From a virus: DNA of 29,536 nt. Shown piece after piece: positions 1 to 7,349 of this stretch. The position numbers were made by a program, and so were the translations under genes. Each line of letters opens with the position of its first letter. Position 1 is the stretch's first letter. The notes under the pieces were generated by a model. The model saw only the letters and a program-made list of their open reading frames with translations. It searched no databases and had not been told where the DNA came from. The stretch is taken from positions 1 to 29,536 of IMG/VR virus record IMGVR_UViG_3300010354_000409; one strand, 5' to 3'.

Positions 1-1050
1 CCGCTTGTATTTGCGACAAATGACACACAGCGGGCTCAAATTGACTCAAGTGGGCGCCTCTTAGTTGGTACGTCTAGTGCGCGTGACAAGTTTAATAATT
101 CAGCATCAGGGCAAGATCCGCTGGTGCAGTTTGAGGCTGCGGGAACTGCGGCTAAAGAATTATACATGCTGTCACTGACAGCAAACAACAACAGCACTTC
201 AAGCAATGCAGGGGTGAGCTTAATGCTTGCTCGTTCCAACGGAACTACCCTTAATTCTTATGACCTGGTTCCAAGCGGTAATTGCATTGGGCAAATTAGA
301 TTTCAAGCTGCAGACGGCAGCGAGCTAGTAGAAGCTGCAAACATTTCGGCATTTGTTGACGGCACGTCAGGCGCTAACGACATGCCAGGCCGTCTCGTAT
401 TTTCTACAACGGCGGATGGGGCGGGGGTTTCAACGGAGCGAGCAAGAATTACAGCCGCAGGAGCATTAAAAGCTGCGTCTGGAGGTGCCGCCTATATTGG
501 TACAGGCTCCGGGTATGATGCTGTACATGAATTAGTAACAAATAATAATGGATACGAAGCACTAATTGTTACTAATAGAAACAGCAGTAGTCCGCTTGGC
601 GTTCAAATTTTTTACGCTACAGATATAAATAACACGGCAAGTCTATTTCTTGGTTGTTATGGTTCAAGTACCTTAAGGGCAGGATTTAGATCGAATGGTG
701 GCTTAGCCAACTACCAAGCCAACGACGTCAACCTCTCCGACCGCAACGCCAAGAAAGACATTAGCCCCGCTGCTGGCACCTGGGACTGCATCAAGGAGTG
801 GGAGATCGTCAACTACCGATACAAAGATCAACCCGACGATGCTGACCTGAACCTTGGTGTGATCGCGCAGCAGGTGGCGGAAAGCTGCCCTGAAGTGATC
901 ACCGTCTTTGAAGAAGCCAAGGACGATCAACCCGAGAAGCTCGGCGTCAAAGAGCAGCAAATGTACTGGATGGCGATCAAAGCCCTTCAGGAAGCCCAGG
1001 TTCGCATCGAAGCCCTGGAAGCTGAAGTAGCAGCTCTCAAAGCCCAGTAG
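1..1050 (+). CDS. Tail fibre/spike protein, C-terminal part, with S74 chaperone domain (5' partial)
   Basis: The reading frame is open from base 1, so the true start lies outside the window; the GTG at 124 is only an internal codon. The visible 349 residues hold Gly/Ser/Asn-rich, beta-type sequence typical of phage fibres, then the motif LSDRNAKKDI near base 735, then an alpha-helical end with the coiled coil ALQEAQVRIEALEAEVAALK. The SDRxxKxDI signature marks the peptidase S74 intramolecular chaperone known from endosialidase tailspikes and T5-like fibres. It helps the trimer fold and then cuts itself off at the Ser-Asp bond. The mature protein would be a host-recognition fibre. A hairpin terminator follows at 1081. 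The host receptor cannot be told from the sequence. Confidence 0.85.
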   Translation, partial: PLVFATNDTQRAQIDSSGRLLVGTSSARDKFNNSASGQDPLVQFEAAGTAAKELYMLSLTANNNSTSSNAGVSLMLARSNGTTLNSYDLVPSGNCIGQIRFQAADGSELVEAANISAFVDGTSGANDMPGRLVFSTTADGAGVSTERARITAAGALKAASGGAAYIGTGSGYDAVHELVTNNNGYEALIVTNRNSSSPLGVQIFYATDINNTASLFLGCYGSSTLRAGFRSNGGLANYQANDVNLSDRNAKKDISPAAGTWDCIKEWEIVNYRYKDQPDDADLNLGVIAQQVAESCPEVITVFEEAKDDQPEKLGVKEQQMYWMAIKALQEAQVRIEALEAEVAALKAQ

Positions 1051-1059
1051 TCCCCTTCA

Positions 1060-1986
1060 CTACAATTTCTCGTAAAGTTTAACCGCTTGGTTTTGCCAGG
1101 CGGTTTTCCATTTATCCCAAAAAAATTTACAATCATTCTGAATCTCTTTATATAGACCTGCTTTTTCTACCTGTTTTATAGTACTTATACAATCTTCCCA
1201 GGTGTTTTCACACACAAAAGGCAACGTGGACTCTCCGATAAACACCCCATGCCAGTAAGAGGGATATACGTGCCAGTAACCTGTGTTTTTTAAGCACACA
1301 GGCACACAACCGGCTTCTAATGCTTCGTATATTCTAAATGAATCCATGCTGTCCTGTCCTGGAGGACATAGCGCGTACTTACTATCTTTAAGTAACTTTG
1401 CGTATTCTTTTGTATTTAGTCCATCCGCTGCGTTGAAACCGCTGCAGGTGTGCACTTTGTAAGGTTGCAGCTCTTTAAATTTCTCTATAACAGCTGCTCG
1501 ATCTTTGTGAGGGGTTCCTGCGAACGACCACACCGACTTGCGCTTTTCTTTTATTTGTAACTCTTTAACTAATCCAATTTTATAACCGAGTCCAAACACA
1601 GACACTTTAGGGTGTCCTAATAACATAGGGTTTATATAATTCCTCATCAACCCAACGCAGTGCGGGTCGTGGAGCCATTCACAAGGCTCTATAAGATTTT
1701 CGTCGCTCAGAAGAACGATTGCATATTTTTTGCCCTCTTGCCTTAGTCTATTTAAAACATTTCTATACGGTACTGAATGATTACATATTAATATAGTGTT
1801 TTCATCTGTTTTTATTTTATCTTCTTCAAATTCAACTTCTATGTAATCCTGAACTGGCTTAAACAAAAAGCGCAACCAATCGACTTCCCACAACGAGTGA
1901 TCTTTTGTCAACCATTGCACTCTGGGTTTAACCATGACTTTTTGTGAGCCGCTATGGACTTTAGCTGCTATGCCAGTAAACCGCAC
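1060..1986 (-). CDS. Exostosin-like (GT47-type) glycosyltransferase
   Basis: The 308-residue frame starts with GTG at 1986; an ATG at 1936 (MVKPRVQW) is an alternative and would give about 291 residues. The C-terminal half carries KYALCPPGQDSMDSFRIYEA followed by LEAGCVPV, the nucleotide-sugar binding signature of exostosin/GT47 and related GT-B glycosyltransferases. I see no signal peptide, so it should act in the cytoplasm on a sugar or virion-protein acceptor. It is transcribed against the tail-fibre gene, with stops 10 bp apart, and diverges from speD across only 28 bp. Possible jobs are glycosylating virion proteins or altering host surface polysaccharide; the sequence does not choose between them. 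Family-level confidence is fair, substrate unknown. Confidence 0.7.
   Translation of the reverse strand: MRFTGIAAKVHSGSQKVMVKPRVQWLTKDHSLWEVDWLRFLFKPVQDYIEVEFEEDKIKTDENTILICNHSVPYRNVLNRLRQEGKKYAIVLLSDENLIEPCEWLHDPHCVGLMRNYINPMLLGHPKVSVFGLGYKIGLVKELQIKEKRKSVWSFAGTPHKDRAAVIEKFKELQPYKVHTCSGFNAADGLNTKEYAKLLKDSKYALCPPGQDSMDSFRIYEALEAGCVPVCLKNTGYWHVYPSYWHGVFIGESTLPFVCENTWEDCISTIKQVEKAGLYKEIQNDCKFFWDKWKTAWQNQAVKLYEKL
1081..1107 (+). terminator. Hairpin terminator of the tail-fibre gene, inside the convergent gene
   Basis: Arms 1081-1090 and 1096-1105 pair over 10 bp (one G-T wobble) around the loop TTTTG, and the run TTTT covers the end of the right arm. It lies 30 bases after the tail-fibre stop but within the last codons of the minus-strand glycosyltransferase. 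The T-run is short, so termination may be partial. Confidence 0.5.
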
Positions 1987-2014
1987 TACAATTGAAACAG
2001 TTTGGGTGCGTTAG

Positions 2015-2374
2015 ATGGGCTGCGGCAAGCATTGTGTTCTGGAGCTTTACCGCGCCTCTGCGCAAAAACTTAACGACGAAGCTTTCATTCGCGATGCTTT
2101 GGCTGAGGCTGCCCGCGTGTCTCATGCGACTTTAATTGATATCCGAACCCATCCGTTCACCCCTCAGGGTGTCACCGGTTTTGCGCTGCTCGCCGAGTCC
2201 CACATTTCGATCCACACGTGGCCCGAGCACGGATACGCCGCCGTCGATGTGTTTACCTGCGGGGATAGAACGGATCCTGAGTTGGCTTGCTTGTTTTTGG
2301 CTGAAACTTTTGAAGCAGCCTCTAAGCACATCCTCACTCTTGATCGATATTTGCCCGATTTAATTCAAGTTTGA
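2015..2374 (+). CDS. speD: S-adenosylmethionine decarboxylase proenzyme (short prokaryotic type)
   Basis: This 119-residue protein matches the length and layout of the small bacterial SpeD/SpeH enzymes. The sequence shows E61-S62 in LLAESHISIHTWPEHG, with S62 the self-processing serine that becomes the pyruvoyl group, H67 for processing and C82 in VDVFTCG; these correspond to the S63/H68/C83 set of the Thermotoga enzyme. It decarboxylates AdoMet to supply aminopropyl groups for spermidine. All key residues are present, so it should be active. speD is a recurrent auxiliary metabolic gene of marine cyanophages, where polyamines may aid DNA packaging or host physiology. ATG at 2015 leaves only GKHCVLELY at the N-terminus, as expected for the family. 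Confidence 0.92.
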   Translation: MGCGKHCVLELYRASAQKLNDEAFIRDALAEAARVSHATLIDIRTHPFTPQGVTGFALLAESHISIHTWPEHGYAAVDVFTCGDRTDPELACLFLAETFEAASKHILTLDRYLPDLIQV

Positions 2375-2417
2375 CTTTGTTCATTTAGCTAAACTTGTTC
2401 TGAGCCGCACACATTGA

Positions 2418-2813
2418 GTGGGCGAACAAGATTATGTGTTTGAACTCAAGTGTTTACAGCGGAGTAAAGCCAGAAAGAGGTTCCGACGAGATATTTTTGA
2501 CGCTTGGCAGGCTTGTGCTTATTGCGGACGTTCCAATCCTGATACTCTAGATCACGTCGTGCCGAAAGCCCGTGGCGGTACAACAGCCCGCAGTAATCTT
2601 ATTGCGTCCTGCGCCTGCTGTAACTTAGCTAAGTCTGACTTACCTTGGTTTTCTTGGTATCGCGCCCAGGAGTTCTGGACCCCTGAGCGCGAGAGCAGAA
2701 TCCTTAAGTGGGTAAACGACAGTCACGAGACCGTCGAATCTGCCCAAGAGTATACGGAGCTCTGCCGAATACCTTTGCTTGAACCGGCGATCAGTCCTTT
2801 GCCAGCCGCGTGA
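2418..2813 (+). CDS. HNH endonuclease
   Basis: The 131-residue protein contains a full HNH/zinc core: C33 and C36 in CAYCG, the catalytic D45-H46 in LDHVVPKARGG, N60, then C65 and C68 in SCACCN. This is the layout of McrA-like HNH nucleases that cut or nick DNA using a divalent metal held in a zinc-stabilised fold. The start is GTG at 2418, 43 bp after speD; no strong ribosome site is seen. Its last 23 bp overlap the tail of the minus-strand gene 2791-2967. In phages such single-domain enzymes are either homing nucleases or part of packaging/host DNA attack. It is not next to a terminase here, so a homing or accessory role is more likely. Confidence 0.85.
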   Translation: MGEQDYVFELKCLQRSKARKRFRRDIFDAWQACAYCGRSNPDTLDHVVPKARGGTTARSNLIASCACCNLAKSDLPWFSWYRAQEFWTPERESRILKWVNDSHETVESAQEYTELCRIPLLEPAISPLPAA

Positions 2814-2967
2814 CGATGCCGGCCAAGATTTCTACCACTCGGTAGTACTTAGCCACTGCTTCGTTATCTTTTTGAGTCGGCGTCAAGTTGACGATCAACA
2901 AAGCCACCCCGTGGATGGCGATGAGGATTTCAACCAGACTTTTAACGTTACTCAGTAAGTCGTCCAT
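2791..2967 (-). CDS. Small membrane protein, 58 aa
   Basis: Found by reading the minus strand: ATG at 2967, TGA at 2791-2793. The protein begins MDDLLSNVKSLVEILIAIHG, has a hydrophobic segment (VEILIAIHGVALLIVNL, about residues 12-28), then the turn TPTQKDNE and a second moderately hydrophobic helix (VVEILAGIVTRLAK). The pattern of a short membrane helix followed by NLTPTPxDD and an amphipathic helix recalls small proteins that recur in marine cyanophages; I recognise the style but not a function. It forms a minus-strand cluster with the two genes at 2996 and 3297 and overlaps the HNH gene tail to tail by 23 bp. A holin-like role is possible but unproven. Confidence 0.7.
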   Translation of the reverse strand: MDDLLSNVKSLVEILIAIHGVALLIVNLTPTQKDNEAVAKYYRVVEILAGIVTRLAKD

Positions 2968-2995
2968 GGTTATTGAGACTCTTTTTTAAGTTTAC

Positions 2996-3310
2996 TCACT
3001 CTTTTATATGGTTACTGCGGATGCCCATTTCACCCCCTAGTAACTGCTGAGCTTTAGAACCATCTGGAGGTAATTCGTAATATTTGCTCTTTGGTTTTTC
3101 TGCTTTATCCCAGTCTCTATGCAGTTGTTCTATTTGTTTATCGACATCTGCCAGTGCCGATTCAATCCGCCACAATACCCAATCGTGTTTGCAGTATATC
3201 GATATCATTCTTATTATTTTATTGTTTCTTAAACCTTTAAAGTGTTCTGTTAATGCTTTAGTTATTTCGTAGCAAATTGCTAGCCAAAAGTTGTAGTTAG
3301 TTTTTTTCAT
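2996..3310 (-). CDS. Hypothetical protein, 104 aa
   Basis: I do not recognise this family. ATG at 3310 overlaps the end of the upstream gene by 14 bp, suggesting translational coupling. The protein is charged and probably helical in its middle (ESALADVDKQIEQLHRDWDKAEK), with a cysteine/tryptophan-containing N-terminal half and a polar end rich in Gly/Pro. There is no signal peptide or clear membrane segment. Its co-transcription with two small membrane or coiled-coil genes may place it in a lysis or membrane-associated cluster, but that is context only. Confidence 0.6.
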   Translation of the reverse strand: MKKTNYNFWLAICYEITKALTEHFKGLRNNKIIRMISIYCKHDWVLWRIESALADVDKQIEQLHRDWDKAEKPKSKYYELPPDGSKAQQLLGGEMGIRSNHIKE

Positions 3311-3566
3311 TGATCCTGCTCAGTATTAATTGATCTAACTTATCGTTAATATGATTTAGACGATCTCGAATATCTAATAATCCCGCATTTAATTCGGATT
3401 TCATGGCGTATATAGCCGGGATTTCTCCGACCTTATTTTCGACATCCTCTAGTCGTTTTTTGATCGAGTTGAAACGATCGTTAATGACACTCTGCCGTTG
3501 TTGGTGCGACCATGTAAGGAAACCAAGCACCGTTGCCGCAGCAGCGACTAAAGCTTCCGGACCCAT
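3297..3566 (-). CDS. Small membrane-anchored coiled-coil protein, 89 aa
   Basis: ATG at 3566. The N-terminus (ALVAAAATVLGFLTW, residues about 5-19) is a single membrane helix, directly followed by a heptad-patterned helix (RFNSIKKRLEDVENKVGEI) and a second amphipathic stretch (LDIRDRLNHINDKLDQLIL). The layout of one N-terminal membrane span plus a cytoplasmic or periplasmic coiled coil resembles short phage proteins annotated as holin-like or i-spanin-like. The endolysin lies only 0.5 kb away on the other strand, which makes a lysis role plausible. No defining motif is present. It heads the three-gene minus cluster 2791-3566. Confidence 0.7.
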   Translation of the reverse strand: MGPEALVAAAATVLGFLTWSHQQRQSVINDRFNSIKKRLEDVENKVGEIPAIYAMKSELNAGLLDIRDRLNHINDKLDQLILSRINEKN

Positions 3567-3657
3567 CTACTTGGTTTAGCTATTTAAATTTTAAAGGTCG
3601 GCACTCTCGTTACATGCTTAAATTTCTACTAAACTGTGTGTAAACGGCGGACAGATC
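3567..3657. promoter_or_regulatory. Divergent AT-rich promoter region
   Basis: This 91-bp gap separates the minus cluster (start 3566) from the + strand lysis run (start 3658). It is much richer in A/T than its flanks (for example TTTAAATTTTAAA near 3580 and CTTAAATTTCTACTAAACT near 3618). Divergent promoters are expected here on layout, but I cannot point to a convincing -35/-10 pair. Confidence 0.35.
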
Positions 3658-4095
3658 GTGTCTCAGTTCACTAAGAACCTTGAGCTAAATACTGTAGTCA
3701 ATAGCGGTCTGACCGACGCCTCGCGCCGTACAGGATCGACGCATTTCGATCAGCGCCGTATTCTCGACGCCAGCGGCGTGGTTGTCGTGGATTCTTCCAG
3801 CCGTACATACGCTGCTGATGGTTCTTACGGGATATCTGATTATTACCCTCTGACCGTAAACGCTACCGGCATCCTGCAGGTTGATATTCGAGATCAGAAC
3901 AGCTGCGGTGATGTCATTATTTTGGATTCGAGCGGGGAGGAGGTGATGACTGCTTCTCCCTCCAAGTTCAGCAGCCGGAACAGTACTGTTACTCAGCAGC
4001 GAATTGCCAGCAGCGGTGCTTATTACGCCTATATTCAGTTGAAAGGCCGTTCCGGTTCTGAGTATCGGATCGGCATTGATGTTCAAGTTCAGTGA
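3658..4095 (+). CDS. Beta-rich protein, 145 aa, possibly a jelly-roll/PPC-like domain
   Basis: GTG start at 3658; the stop overlaps the endolysin start (GTGA at 4092). There is no signal peptide. The protein is made of short alternating strands (VVVVDSSSRTY, GILQVDIRDQNSCGDVIILD, GAYYAYIQLKG, EYRIGIDVQV) typical of a beta-sandwich. The order resembles pre-peptidase C-terminal (PPC) or jelly-roll domains of secreted and virion proteins, in which ILDSSGEEV is a common turn. It is co-transcribed with the endolysin, so it may be a virion decoration or cell-wall-binding accessory. I do not recognise a named family. Confidence 0.65.
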   Translation: MSQFTKNLELNTVVNSGLTDASRRTGSTHFDQRRILDASGVVVVDSSSRTYAADGSYGISDYYPLTVNATGILQVDIRDQNSCGDVIILDSSGEEVMTASPSKFSSRNSTVTQQRIASSGAYYAYIQLKGRSGSEYRIGIDVQVQ

Positions 4096-5330
4096 ACGTT
4101 TCCGCCAAAGGTCTTGATTTAATCAAGCGTTTTGAGGGTTGTGAGCTAACTTCTTATCAAGATATTGGCGGCGTCTGGACAATTGGCTGGGGTACGACTG
4201 GTCCTCACGTCGGCCCTAAACTAACAATCACTCAAGCCCAAGCCGACACGTGGCTTCAGGAGAGTGTCAACAATTTTGCTGACGGCGTCCATAACCTTCT
4301 TAAGGTTTCGGTCAACCAGAATCAATTTGATGCTCTGGTCAGCTTTTCGTACAACGTAGGTATAGGAGCTTTCAAAAGTTCTACCCTTTTACGTTTACTG
4401 AATGACGGTGCTGAGGCATCTGTTGTCGCATCTGAGTTTCTCCGTTGGACGAAAGTCGACGGAAAGATTATCGAAGGCTTAAAAAATCGCCGAGAAGCTG
4501 AGCGCGAGCTATTTTTAACCAAGGTTTTGCATCCGCTCTTGTCTGCTTCTATCCTTGCCCAGCGGGACACCTGGCTAAAGCGGGAGCCCAAGCAAGCCTC
4601 TGACCTGGCGGCCGAACAAAAGCTTTTCGTCCCTAAGGGCTCAGCACACCGCTGGCAGGCCATCACGATGATTCCCGGCGAGAAGCACTACAAGCTGACT
4701 CTGGAGGCTCAGCCTGACCGCTCGTGGTGGATGTGGCCCAATGATTTCAAAATCATCAATGACCCCGCTCCAGTCGAAGACGAGACGGTAACTCACCCTC
4801 AGCCCTTAGTTCTTTCGGTTCCCTATTACAGCCAGCGGGATAATCAAACAGACCCTCTGCGCACTTGCTTCTCCAGCAGTTGCGCCATGCTTTTAAAATT
4901 TCTCAAACCCAACAGTATTTCTGGAGACGATCAGTACATTAAAACTGTATATAAGTACGGAGATACAACGTCTGCTGCCGCTCAGCTTTCTGCGCTCTCT
5001 TCTTACGGGTTAAAAGCTGAGTTTTGTCAGGACTTCGGTTGGAGTGATATCGACTCCCAGTTGGTGCGCGGTATCCCTGTTCCTATTGGGATTCTTCATC
5101 ACGGACCTGTCGGCGCTCCTACAGGCGGTGGCCACTGGATCGTGATTATCGGCCGCAACGAGGATAATACAAGGTACGTTGTGAACGACCCCTTCGGCGA
5201 GTTAGACCTCGTTAACGGCGGTTACGTTTCCACCAACGGCAAAGGACTGCTTTACTCTAAGAAGAACCTAGGCCCCCGCTTCCTCGTGGAAGGCCCTGGG
5301 AGCGGCTGGGCTATTCGAGCTTTCAAATGA
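4092..5330 (+). CDS. Modular endolysin: GH24 muramidase plus C39-like cysteine peptidase domain
   Basis: Residues about 1-145 form a T4-type lysozyme (GH24): E15 in IKRFEGCE, D24 and T30 in GGVWTIGWGT form the catalytic E/D/T set that cleaves the MurNAc-GlcNAc bond. A linker of about 95 residues with Trp/Lys/Pro-rich sequence follows (possibly an SH3-like or wall-binding part). Residues about 240-400 resemble peptidase C39_2: Q in VPYYSQRDN, Cys near 259 in RTCFSSSCAM, His near 348 in GGGHWIVIIG and Asp in VVNDPFGE. This suggests a second, peptide-cutting activity. At 412 residues it is over twice a plain phage lysozyme. No signal sequence is seen, so export would need a holin. GTG start overlaps the previous stop. 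Confidence 0.88.
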   Translation: MNVSAKGLDLIKRFEGCELTSYQDIGGVWTIGWGTTGPHVGPKLTITQAQADTWLQESVNNFADGVHNLLKVSVNQNQFDALVSFSYNVGIGAFKSSTLLRLLNDGAEASVVASEFLRWTKVDGKIIEGLKNRREAERELFLTKVLHPLLSASILAQRDTWLKREPKQASDLAAEQKLFVPKGSAHRWQAITMIPGEKHYKLTLEAQPDRSWWMWPNDFKIINDPAPVEDETVTHPQPLVLSVPYYSQRDNQTDPLRTCFSSSCAMLLKFLKPNSISGDDQYIKTVYKYGDTTSAAAQLSALSSYGLKAEFCQDFGWSDIDSQLVRGIPVPIGILHHGPVGAPTGGGHWIVIIGRNEDNTRYVVNDPFGELDLVNGGYVSTNGKGLLYSKKNLGPRFLVEGPGSGWAIRAFK

Positions 5331-5512
5331 ACTCAATTGATTGGGATAACATCGCACGCTGCGCAGATCTGCGTGCTTCCGCCAAAACCTTTAGCTGGGA
5401 TGAAGAAGAGTCTCCCCTCGGAGATTTGATAACCAGAGAAATGGCTCGAATGTTAAGCTACAGAGCCGCCCTTATCGCCAACATGTTGGAGTGTTGGTTT
5501 CAGCCGCTATGA
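5327..5512 (+). CDS. Hypothetical protein, 61 aa
   Basis: The ATG overlaps the endolysin stop (ATGA at 5327), and its own stop is again an ATGA overlap with the next gene at 5509, which supports translation as part of the lysis-region operon. The protein is acidic in the middle (FSWDEEESPLGD) with a helical C-terminal half (ITREMARMLSYRAALIANML). The C-terminal helix is amphipathic rather than a clear membrane span. No family recognised. Confidence 0.6.
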   Translation: MNSIDWDNIARCADLRASAKTFSWDEEESPLGDLITREMARMLSYRAALIANMLECWFQPL

Positions 5513-5727
5513 CTTTCGAGGGATTCGATTGGCAAGGAGTTTTAGATAATTGGGACGTTAAGGAGGAGCAAAAGAAAGCAGACTTTATAGAGTTTTTGTA
5601 TGATCTATATAAGCCAGGTGATGGTTTATATACCGGCTTATGGCAGCAATTTAAGGAGGATATCGCGTTGAGTATGCGCGATAAATTTTTTGATAATGAG
5701 TTGGTATTCAAAAAGATAGAACCCTGA
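5509..5727 (+). CDS. Hypothetical protein, 72 aa
   Basis: The start chosen is ATG at 5509 (MTFEGFDW), which forms an ATGA overlap with the preceding stop; a longer frame from GTG at 5491 is less likely. The protein is small and charged, with aromatic residues (FDWQGVLDNWDVKEEQKKAD, then FIEFLYDLYKPGDGLYTG) and no membrane helix or known motif. It is the third gene of the chain starting at 3658. Function unknown. Confidence 0.6.
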   Translation: MTFEGFDWQGVLDNWDVKEEQKKADFIEFLYDLYKPGDGLYTGLWQQFKEDIALSMRDKFFDNELVFKKIEP

Positions 5728-5759
5728 ACATCTTATAATTTGTATGTGCTGAGGTTGGT

Positions 5760-5981
5760 ATGTCCCGCGATTACGACAGGGAGTATGACACCTACCACGC
5801 GACCGAAGCGCAAAAAAAACGTCGTGCGGCTCGTAATAAAGCTCGCCGGATGATGGAGAAAAATGGCCGTGTCTCAAAAGGAGACGGCAAAGAAGTTGAC
5901 CATAAGAACAAAAACCCGTTAGATAATTCACCTGATAATCTTAGAATTAGGAGTAAGACTGCGAATCGGCGAGATCAGTAA
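5760..5981 (+). CDS. Small HNH-like DNA-binding protein, 73 aa
   Basis: The protein has a basic N-terminal helix (AQKKRRAARNKARRMMEKNG) followed by KGDGKEVDHKNKNPLDNSPD and NLRI. The VDHKN...N..NL pattern is the beta-beta-alpha core of HNH nucleases; it is a minimal version without zinc cysteines, of the kind common in marine cyanophages. It may nick DNA at packaging or act as a homing remnant. The stop TAA overlaps the next ATG (TAATG at 5979-5983). A 32-bp gap upstream separates it from gene 5509. Confidence 0.75.
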   Translation: MSRDYDREYDTYHATEAQKKRRAARNKARRMMEKNGRVSKGDGKEVDHKNKNPLDNSPDNLRIRSKTANRRDQ

Positions 5982-6478
5982 TGGCGATTGTTCCAGGAAC
6001 CGGCACAGGTAAGCAGCCCGAGGCTATGCCTCAGATGCAGTTTCCCCCTGGCTTGCTTGGTTACAATCGAGAACCTGATTTAAGTCTCCGCCGCGTCACG
6101 ACGTTGGACGTTCCGACCCGCGTGGCATCTCAGCTTGAGCACGACCGAGGTGTTTACGTACGACCCCCCGTGCAGGCTGTTGAGTATTCGCCCGGTAATA
6201 TCAAAACCAGTCACTACCCAACTGGTGCCGCTGGGTATAACCCGCGTGCCATCGCTGCTCCTGATAGTGCTGACGATATGAGCCAGGCACAGTACATGAT
6301 GTCTCTGGCTCAGAATAAACCCGAGGAGAGGCTACGCATGCAGCAAGAGCTCCTGCTTTTAGCCAAGCAAAACTTCCTTAACACTCGGGCTGTGCCTACT
6401 GATTACGCTTTAAATACACACAACACGGTTAACAATTTGATGTCTTTAGCTAAGGTTAAAAAGCAAGGTAACGTCTGA
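5981..6478 (+). CDS. Hypothetical protein, 165 aa
   Basis: I do not recognise this protein. It is Pro/Gly-rich and probably extended in its first 90 residues (GTGTGKQPEAMPQMQFPPGL, RPPVQAVEYSPGNI), then a helical stretch rich in Met/Gln/Leu (AQYMMSLAQ ... MQQELLLLAKQNFL). This profile suits a minor virion or scaffold-like protein. It is translationally linked on both sides (TAATG at 5979, TGATG at 6476), between an HNH-like gene and a 44-codon ORF. No signal peptide or membrane span. Confidence 0.65.
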   Translation: MAIVPGTGTGKQPEAMPQMQFPPGLLGYNREPDLSLRRVTTLDVPTRVASQLEHDRGVYVRPPVQAVEYSPGNIKTSHYPTGAAGYNPRAIAAPDSADDMSQAQYMMSLAQNKPEERLRMQQELLLLAKQNFLNTRAVPTDYALNTHNTVNNLMSLAKVKKQGNV

Positions 6479-6612
6479 TGTATCACTCAAACGATTTTCC
6501 GATTAGGATGGCCGGGCAGCGCCTGAACCTCGATGCGGTGCGCTTAGCGGGCACGACGCCCTCTGAGATCACTCGCCGTCTTCGGTATCAGGAAGCTTTC
6601 CCTAAATCCTGA
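6478..6612 (+). CDS. Very short hypothetical protein, 44 aa
   Basis: Read directly: the ATG at 6478 overlaps the previous stop (TGATG), and TGA ends at 6612, 9 bp before thyX. The product starts MYHSNDFPIRMAGQRLNLDA and ends TTPSEITRRLRYQEAFPKS. It is basic and may hold one short helix. The overlap and the lack of other coding in this gap are the only evidence that it is real. Confidence 0.5.
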   Translation: MYHSNDFPIRMAGQRLNLDAVRLAGTTPSEITRRLRYQEAFPKS

Positions 6613-6621
6613 TCTTTCCGC

Positions 6622-7344
6622 GTGGATCCTAAATTCAGGGTGGATGTGCTGAATCAAACAGTGCATCCGCAAACTCTCGTTTGGTTTGCCCTTCATCAAG
6701 ATTATTCAGAGACTTACGTTTTTACAGAGGATCCTCCGAACGAGTCTAGAGCTGGCGAAATCATCACAAAGCGGTTGCTCGCAGGTGAACGCGGGCATTA
6801 CGGTCCGCTAGAGCATCCATCCATCACATTCAGCTGCGGGTTTTTTCCTCACTCCGTGATGCAGCAGGCGCGCACGCACCGCGTGGCCGTGTCGTTTGAC
6901 GTTCAGTCCATGCGCTATACGGGCAATCGTATCTGCCAGGCTGCGGATGGTTTGGTTGATCTGGAAGACGTTTTTTATTTGCGCCCTGTAGGTACTTATT
7001 CCGACCGCCAAGGAAAAAAATATACCTACACCGAGGAGCACCGCAGCGAAGATCTAGTTATCTGTAAAGCCGCTGCTCAGCGTTATTGCCATATGGTTCG
7101 CTATCTGGGGCACGCGGAAGAGCATGCGCGAGGCATTCTGCCCTTTGATTTCCGGCAGCACTTTGTCGTCACGTTCAGCATGCGCTCCTTCCTTCACTTC
7201 ATGGATCTGCGCAGCAAGCTCGATGCTCAGGAAGAGATTCGCAATCTATGCGATCTGATGTGGCCGCACTTCACTGCGTGGGCGCCTGAAATCGCAACCT
7301 GGTACGAGAAGTCTCGCTTGCATAAAGCGCGTTTAGCTCCCTAA
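6622..7344 (+). CDS. thyX: Flavin-dependent thymidylate synthase ThyX
   Basis: ThyX makes dTMP from dUMP using methylene-tetrahydrofolate, NADPH and FAD, without the DHFR that ThyA requires. The 240-residue length fits. The signature region is RTHRVAVSFDVQSMRY (residues 84-99), a variant of the RHR(x7)S motif with one extra residue, as in the cyanobacterial/cyanophage type; upstream GPLEHPSITF and downstream ARGILPFDFRQHF and FLHFMDLRSKLDAQEEIR are also typical ThyX blocks for dUMP/FAD binding. GTG start at 6622 follows a 44-codon ORF by 9 bp. It is a common cyanophage auxiliary gene that boosts nucleotide supply for replication. It is the last + strand gene of the run and is followed by a hairpin. 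Confidence 0.93.
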   Translation: MDPKFRVDVLNQTVHPQTLVWFALHQDYSETYVFTEDPPNESRAGEIITKRLLAGERGHYGPLEHPSITFSCGFFPHSVMQQARTHRVAVSFDVQSMRYTGNRICQAADGLVDLEDVFYLRPVGTYSDRQGKKYTYTEEHRSEDLVICKAAAQRYCHMVRYLGHAEEHARGILPFDFRQHFVVTFSMRSFLHFMDLRSKLDAQEEIRNLCDLMWPHFTAWAPEIATWYEKSRLHKARLAP

Positions 7345-7349
7345 AGCGA

